Assembly: GCA_030603805.1 (NCBI GenBank)
Contig: JAUVXD010000014.1
Location: 1-36,159, forward strand
Direction: 5' to 3'
DNA from: Acholeplasmataceae bacterium
GTDB taxonomy: Bacteria > Bacillota_I > Bacilli_A > Acholeplasmatales > Acholeplasmataceae
Length of the DNA: 36,159 bases
Each line of letters begins with the position of its first letter. Position 1 is the first letter of the stretch. A program made the position numbers and the translations under genes. Of the stretch, positions 34,257-36,159 are shown one piece after another. The notes under the pieces are model-generated. The model made no database searches. It was not told the origin of the DNA and saw only the letters and a program-made list of their open reading frames with translations.

Positions 34257-35637
34257 TGATTTCCTCCATCATGGTTTTAATATGGTCTATGGTTGTGTTC
34301 AGTTCTTCTTTAAGAAAGTTAAAATCTTCCTCTAATAAAAACTGATCCTTAAAATGTTTTAAATAGGATTTTCTTAAATCATCTATTGAAATTTCTTTAT
34401 GTTTGATGAAACTACCTGAAGTTGGAAAGACTAAATTTTTTCCTGGTATTTCATCTAGTGGATTTCCAAGTTTGAGTTCTATGCCGCGATCTGATGCGAA
34501 GGATACTTGAGCAGTCATATGTTTACCAGCACCTGTGTATTCTGTTTCTTGAACCACAATGATTTCTGTATCTTTAATGGTCTGAGCTAAACTGAATGCT
34601 GCTGCTAAACTTGTATTTCCTGCTGGACCTCGTTCCATGCCTTCTAAAAGAGATAATGCTTGTGTGATAAAAAAGACTGTTCCTTGATTCACTAAGACAT
34701 ACCGGTCCATATATCTCAGTGGTCTTGCTGCACTTCTTGGAACATCACTTCTGTCAGGGTAGGTTGCGAAAGGTATTCCAAAACCGGTATGACCCGTAGT
34801 AAATGATTTTTTATTAAAATCTTTATCACTTGCCATATGTAAGCCTGATAAATCAACACTAGCTGCTACAATCTTTGTATTTGTTGCACCTCTTTGTTTA
34901 AGTCCTCTGGCTGTACCTGTAAGATTACCTCCACCTGCATTGGTGCATATCACCATGTCAGGAAATTTATGTTCTTGTTGATAAATTTCATCTGCAATCT
35001 CATATCCTAAGGTTTCTATACCCATAATGCCATAAGGGGAATAAAGAGATGCATTAAAGTATTCAGTTTCTTCAAGAAGCTTTAAAAATTGATAGAAGAG
35101 TTCTGGTCCAACCGATAATTGAACAACCTCAGCCCCATAGGCTTCACAGGCTCTCGCTTTTTCGATGATTTCAGGCTGTCCAATACCTTTAGAATCAAAG
35201 CATTCTTGTACGATGATACACTTAAGACCCACACGTGCTGCAAGCGCAGCAACCGCTGCACCGTAGTTACCGGATGTTGCAGCAATCACACCTTTATAGC
35301 CAAGTTTCTTCGCTTGGAAAATGGCCATGACTGCACGTCTCGCCTTGAAGGAACCACTTAAGTTGCATGCTTCATCTTTTAAAAAAATTCTTGCACCATA
35401 GCCAGGTTGTGCGAACTTTCTAGCATAAGCTGTTAACCTTTTAAGTTCAATCAGTGGTGTTGATCCCACACTATGTTCTTTTTGGATCTTTTGAACATCT
35501 TCTAAGGTATACCCGGCATCTTGCATCATTTGTTCATAATCAAAACCGATACCAGGATGTTCAAATTTTTGATAATCCAGTTTAAGTGCTTTTCTCATAA
35601 TTATGGATTTTTTATCCATCATGTCTTGATACATCAT
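34237..35637 (-). CDS. ortB: 2-amino-4-oxopentanoate thiolase, PLP-dependent beta subunit
   Basis: 466 residues of fold-type II PLP enzymes (threonine-synthase-like). OrtAB cleaves 2-amino-4-oxopentanoate with CoA to acetyl-CoA and D-alanine. The PLP lysine is in LSGSFKARRA (about K98), followed by AATSGNYGAAVAALAARVGL and the phosphate loop CTNAGGGNLTGTARG. The ATG at 35637 shares one base with the ortA stop (TGATG) and has GGAGG 7 nt upstream. A TTG one codon earlier is less likely. It is the second gene of the operon. The characteristic beginning (FEHPGIGFDYEQMM, HSVGSTPLIEL) agrees with OrtB. Confidence 0.95.
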   Translation of the reverse strand: MMYQDMMDKKSIIMRKALKLDYQKFEHPGIGFDYEQMMQDAGYTLEDVQKIQKEHSVGSTPLIELKRLTAYARKFAQPGYGARIFLKDEACNLSGSFKARRAVMAIFQAKKLGYKGVIAATSGNYGAAVAALAARVGLKCIIVQECFDSKGIGQPEIIEKARACEAYGAEVVQLSVGPELFYQFLKLLEETEYFNASLYSPYGIMGIETLGYEIADEIYQQEHKFPDMVICTNAGGGNLTGTARGLKQRGATNTKIVAASVDLSGLHMASDKDFNKKSFTTGHTGFGIPFATYPDRSDVPRSAARPLRYMDRYVLVNQGTVFFITQALSLLEGMERGPAGNTSLAAAFSLAQTIKDTEIIVVQETEYTGAGKHMTAQVSFASDRGIELKLGNPLDEIPGKNLVFPTSGSFIKHKEISIDDLRKSYLKHFKDQFLLEEDFNFLKEELNTTIDHIKTMMEEINETKTR

Positions 35638-35930
35638 CAAATATCCTCCGTTTCTTTAAGGATAATTTGCTTAATCTGATCAATCATTTCAACATAATGG
35701 CCAAAATCATGCTTAAAAAAGGGTTTTTCTTGAATCAGGATTCCCGATTCATTTCGACCCGTCACTGTTGTAATTTCAACGACATCACCGATTTCTGCTT
35801 CTTTTTTGAGATACCCTTTAATTCTCATCTCGTAAGGAACCATTTTTGTGTCATTTGGTATATGGCTCGGTCTTTCTGATGATGGTAATACAGTTTTGTA
35901 GATTTCAACATAGGTTTGTTTTGAAATCAT
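35637..35930 (-). CDS. ortA: 2-amino-4-oxopentanoate thiolase, alpha subunit
   Basis: 97 residues, normal for OrtA, the small partner of OrtB. Conserved features are VLPSSERPSHIPNDTKMVPYEM, IKGYLKKEAEIGDVVEITTVTGR and FKHDFGHYVEMI. It is the first gene of the ornithine/arginine operon; GAGGAG precedes the ATG, and the promoter and a cre site lie just upstream. In clostridial clusters ortA is normally preceded by ord (2,4-diaminopentanoate dehydrogenase). Here the promoter takes that place, so ord is absent from this operon. Confidence 0.94.
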   Translation of the reverse strand: MISKQTYVEIYKTVLPSSERPSHIPNDTKMVPYEMRIKGYLKKEAEIGDVVEITTVTGRNESGILIQEKPFFKHDFGHYVEMIDQIKQIILKETEDI

Positions 35931-35965
35931 TTTCTCATCTCCTCACACAAAAAAAGAACGATACT

Positions 35966-35979
35966 TGAAAGCGCTTACT
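35966..35979. promoter_or_regulatory. cre site (CcpA) at the ornithine/arginine operon promoter
   Basis: TGAAAGCGCTTACT matches the cre consensus at all positions but the last. It lies 8-21 bases downstream of the -10 element and so overlaps or follows the transcription start. Repression by CcpA in the presence of good carbon sources would be expected. Confidence 0.75.
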
Positions 35980-35986
35980 TGATTTT

Positions 35987-36015
35987 ATGATATCATGATT
36001 TACTCGTTTTGTATA
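35987..36015 (-). promoter_or_regulatory. Promoter of the ornithine/arginine operon
   Basis: On the minus strand, TATACA (36015-36010), a 17-base spacer and TATCAT (35992-35987). The -35 is imperfect (4 of 6), the -10 good (5 of 6). The spacing, and the cre site placed just downstream, support the assignment. Confidence 0.6.
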
Positions 36016-36041
36016 GCCCCTAACGCGCACGAAAGAACAAA

Positions 36042-36057
36042 AGTGAATAAATTCACT
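36042..36057 (-). terminator. Possible weak minus-strand terminator
   Basis: AGTGAA / TTCACT stem (6 bp, 4-base loop), followed on the minus strand by TTTGTTCTTT. It could end transcription from a gene to the right of the window. The stem is short and AT-rich, so this is tentative. Confidence 0.35.
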
Positions 36058-36060
36058 CGG

Positions 36061-36086
36061 GGCGATTAAATCGCCTTTTCTTTTTT
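36061..36086 (+). terminator. Plus-strand Rho-independent terminator-like hairpin with no visible gene
   Basis: GGCGAT / ATCGCC (6 bp, 3-base loop) followed by TTTTCTTTTTT on the plus strand. No plus-strand coding region precedes it. It may end a short non-coding RNA or leader starting around 36000. A competing pair GCCCC (36016-36020) / GGGGC (36059-36063) would break the terminator stem. Confidence 0.5.
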
Positions 36087-36159
36087 CTTACTCTTCTTTA
36101 TAATATACTCATGGACCCTATATTGATAAAATATAAGTATCAAGATCTTTTGTCTCTTG

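Noticed and set aside
35635-35640. TTG start for ortB
   Set aside because: The ATG one codon later has better spacing from GGAGG and forms a TGATG stop-start overlap with ortA.
1-36159. CRISPR arrays, insertion sequences, tRNA or rRNA genes, phage genes
   Set aside because: No spaced short repeats, transposase motifs, terminal repeats or RNA-gene signatures were found. Repeats in the giant gene encode protein domains.

Overview
The window comes from an AT-rich, Gram-positive-type bacterium. All genes I can support lie on the minus strand. Lipoprotein signal peptides, strong GGAGG ribosome-binding sites, three CcpA-type cre sites and LplB/YtcP-type sugar permeases point to a low-GC Bacillota or Mycoplasmatota lineage. 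TGA is used as a stop and TGG for tryptophan, so this is genetic code 11. That excludes code-4 mycoplasmas but fits Acholeplasma, Izemoplasma or Haloplasma-like bacteria. The lineage is an inference from gene content; there is no rRNA or marker gene here to confirm it.

The window holds three transcription units, read from high to low coordinates. Unit 1 (35930 to 25078) is a ten-gene amino-acid fermentation operon: ortA-ortB-oraS-oraE-glmL-orr-alr-arcA-arcB-arcC. The arginine deiminase enzymes convert arginine to ornithine and make ATP. Ornithine is then racemised, rearranged by a B12/PLP aminomutase and finally split by the OrtAB thiolase to acetyl-CoA and D-alanine. Alr can return the D-alanine to L-alanine. 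The dehydrogenase Ord, needed between the aminomutase and the thiolase, is not in this window. The unit ends at a clear terminator (25048-25071).

Unit 2 (24638 to 12450) encodes four secreted lipoproteins followed by an IclR-family regulator. They are a giant modular surface protein, a beta-helix protein with a C-terminal DNRLRE/CBM96-like domain, a small paralogue of the giant protein, and a PL6 (chondroitinase B/alginate lyase) enzyme with intact catalytic spacing. iclR also has its own possible -10 element and a strong UUCG-loop terminator.

Unit 3 (12140 to 107) starts at a consensus promoter (12307-12335) and encodes uptake and cytoplasmic processing. Its genes are a 6-TM protein, two sugar ABC permeases, a lipoprotein binding protein, four small 4-TM proteins around a dedicated MsmK-type ATPase, two cytoplasmic heparinase II/III-family lyases and KdgF. 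Together units 2 and 3 look like a polyuronate utilisation locus. Polymer is bound and cut outside by PL6, oligosaccharides are imported, cleaved to unsaturated uronates by the heparinase-fold lyases, and the ring is opened by KdgF. No sulfatase or GH88 hydrolase is present, so alginate or a similar unsulfated polyuronate is more likely than a glycosaminoglycan.

Each unit has a cre-like site at its promoter, so carbon catabolite control probably covers all three. A repeated motif, TTCGyATTwGCGTA, flanks the unit 3 promoter and is the best candidate operator for the IclR regulator. The most novel-looking element is the set of small 4-TM proteins inside the transporter operon.
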